The notes below the pieces were generated by a model. The model saw only the letters and a list, made by a program, of their open reading frames with translations, had not been told where the DNA came from and did not search any database. Shown in pieces: positions 62,925 through 64,000 of a stretch of DNA of 64,000 bases (position 1 is its first letter; every line of letters begins with the position of its first letter). The translations under genes were made by a program, and so were the position numbers. The DNA comes from Amycolatopsis marina (GTDB taxonomy: Bacteria; Actinomycetota; Actinomycetes; Mycobacteriales; Pseudonocardiaceae). The stretch spans positions 62,001-126,000 of the forward strand of contig NZ_FOKG01000008.1 of NCBI RefSeq assembly GCF_900111885.1, given 5' to 3'.

Positions 62925-63595
62925 CGGAGAACGAGCAGGGGCGAGCGCCGGTCTCGGTGTTCCTGGTGGACGACCATGCGCTGTTCCGCGCCGGAGTCCG
63001 CACCGAGCTGGAGTCGATCACCGACGAGGTGCGCGTGGTCGGCGAGGCCGGGTCGGTGGCCGAGGCCGCCGCGGGGATCACGCGAACCCGGCCGCAGGTG
63101 GTCCTGCTGGACGTGCACATGCCGGACGGCGGGGGAGCCGAGGTCCTGCGGCGTGTCCGTACCGAACTGCCGGACGTGGTGTTCCTCGCGCTCTCGGTGT
63201 CGGACGCGGCCGAGGATGTCATCGCGGTCATCCGTGCGGGCGCCCGCGGCTATGTCACGAAAACCATTTCGTCGAAGGAACTCGTCCGCGCGGTGGTTCG
63301 GGTGTCCGACGGTGACGCCGTGTTCTCGCCGCGCCTGGCGGGGTTCGTGCTGGACGCGTTCGCGGACCGTCCGGGGTCCGCGCCGATCAGCGATCCGGAA
63401 CTGGACCTGCTCACCCCGCGCGAACGTGACGTGCTCCGCCTGCTGGCCCGCGGCTACGCCTACAAGGAGATCGCGTCGGAGCTGTTCATCTCGGTCAAGA
63501 CCGTGGAGACGCACGTGTCGAGCGTCCTGCGTAAGACGCAGTTGTCCAACCGCTACGAACTCTCCCGCTGGGCGTCGGACCGCAGGCTGGTCTGA
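62921..63595 (+). CDS. NarL/LuxR-type response regulator
   Basis: 224 aa. Receiver with acidic pair in VDDHALF, phospho-acceptor Asp64 (LLDVHMPDG), Ser in LALSVSDAAED and Lys in GYVTKTIS, all intact. C-terminal LuxR HTH (LTPRERDVLRLLARGYAYKEIASELFISVKTVETHVSSVLRK). Cognate of the PspC-kinase just upstream; likely controls the divergent PspC operon, by analogy with LiaRS-like systems. Confidence 0.95.
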   Translation: MTENEQGRAPVSVFLVDDHALFRAGVRTELESITDEVRVVGEAGSVAEAAAGITRTRPQVVLLDVHMPDGGGAEVLRRVRTELPDVVFLALSVSDAAEDVIAVIRAGARGYVTKTISSKELVRAVVRVSDGDAVFSPRLAGFVLDAFADRPGSAPISDPELDLLTPRERDVLRLLARGYAYKEIASELFISVKTVETHVSSVLRKTQLSNRYELSRWASDRRLV

Positions 63596-63600
63596 CGGCG

Positions 63601-63640
63601 CCGGAGTGACCCGCCGTTGCTTTGTGGCGGGCCACTCCGG
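63601..63640. terminator. Bidirectional terminator after the response regulator
   Basis: 8 + 6 bp stem with one mismatch (CCGGAGTG...CACTCCGG), loop GTTGCTTTGT, between converging genes. Confidence 0.8.
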
Positions 63641-63649
63641 CTCTGTGGC

Positions 63650-64000
63650 CTACGCTTCCGCGCGGCGGCGACGGCTGAACAGCAGCGCGCCGACACCCGC
63701 GAGCACCGCGGCGAGTCCTGCCCCTATGGGGGCGAGGATGTCGACACCGGTGCTGGCCAGGCCGACAGGCGTACTTCCGCCGTCGCCCCCAGACCCGATG
63801 GGTGGCGTGGCCGCAGGGCTCTCCGGCGGGTCGGTCTCGGATCCGGTGCCGTTGTCCCCGTTGTCCCCCTCGTCCGGATCCGGCACGTTCGGTCCGGGCA
63901 CGACGTAAACGGCCCACCCCTGGCTACGTGGGTCGTTGGCCTTGACATGGACGTATGCGTTCTCGTCTCGGAGCTTCCACGGCCCGTAGACGCGTGGCGT
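63650..64000 (-). CDS. LAXTG-anchored surface protein, C-terminal end only
   Basis: The frame is open to the window edge; 116 residues visible, N-terminus missing. A short beta-type stretch (VHVKANDPRSQGWAVYVV), an Asp/Pro/Gly-rich spacer, then LASTG, a membrane helix and an RRRRAEA tail: a classical cell-wall sorting signal of the LAXTG kind recognised by actinobacterial class E sortases. No sortase gene is in the window. Confidence 0.85.
   Translation of the reverse strand, partial: TPRVYGPWKLRDENAYVHVKANDPRSQGWAVYVVPGPNVPDPDEGDNGDNGTGSETDPPESPAATPPIGSGGDGGSTPVGLASTGVDILAPIGAGLAAVLAGVGALLFSRRRRAEA

Overview
The window is one continuous high-GC (roughly 70 % by eye) actinobacterial chromosome segment with many GTG/TTG starts, ATGA/GTGA stop-start overlaps and likely leaderless genes. 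Gene content and order match the ESX-4 to guaA segment of Mycobacterium tuberculosis (Rv3447c to Rv3396c, recalled from memory) read in the opposite direction. With the DUF4333, BldM, WhiB and PspC families present, it is most likely a Pseudonocardiales relative (Amycolatopsis, Saccharomonospora or Prauserella type); I cannot name the species. No tRNA, rRNA, CRISPR array, transposase or prophage gene was found.

Layout. (1) 1-4.9 kb: end of an ESX-4 type VII secretion locus: eccC (5' cut off), a membrane-anchored Hsp70-like protein, a small acidic protein and two WXG100 proteins. (2) 5.0-6.4 kb: two minus-strand envelope proteins. (3) 6.6-9.2 kb: rplM-rpsI and glmM. (4) 9.3-17.9 kb: two parallel three-gene cassettes (EspC-like small protein, large WXG protein, small coiled-coil protein) flanking a fatty acyl-AMP ligase and an acyl carrier protein. 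This is the best candidate for an undescribed system. (5) 17.9-22.3 kb: hydrolase, glmS, nnr. (6) 22.4-25.7 kb: a polyol dehydrogenase/DeoR/xylulokinase operon. (7) 25.8-28.5 kb: alr, hydrolase, tsaE. (8) 28.6-33.7 kb: a malonate-use cluster (carboxyltransferase, MatB, MatC, GntR) with two clear FadR-type operators. (9) 33.7-37.4 kb: tsaB, rimI, tsaD, a MerR/sliding-clamp fusion and a shortened TPR-type gene. (10) 37.5-41.3 kb: secreted amidase and PhoD phosphatase. (11) 41.4-45.6 kb: CIRCE-groES-groEL1, SDR/TetR pair, WhiB3. (12) 45.9-55.7 kb: MerR-type regulator, BldM, SigD with its anti-sigma factor, DUF5319, guaB2, guaB3, cholesterol oxidase. (13) 55.8-64 kb: aldehyde dehydrogenase, guaA, GIDE-domain protein, and a PspC / PspC-kinase / response-regulator group ending in a cut-off LAXTG surface protein.

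Two kinds of non-coding structure stand out. Fourteen copies of an imperfect palindrome with core TTAGC-GG-GCTAA are scattered through gene junctions; one is translated inside the acyl-AMP ligase gene, two supply the stop codons of facing genes, and two lie in a 111-bp tandem duplication of a gene junction. Separately, a 107-bp nested inverted repeat lies at 37402-37508.

Functionally the segment joins housekeeping (ribosomal proteins, GlmM/GlmS amino-sugar supply, Alr, t6A tRNA modification, GroES/EL, IMP-to-GMP synthesis) with envelope, secretion and developmental control. The accessory insertions are the ESX-linked duplicated cassette, the polyol operon, the malonate cluster and the MerR-clamp pair.
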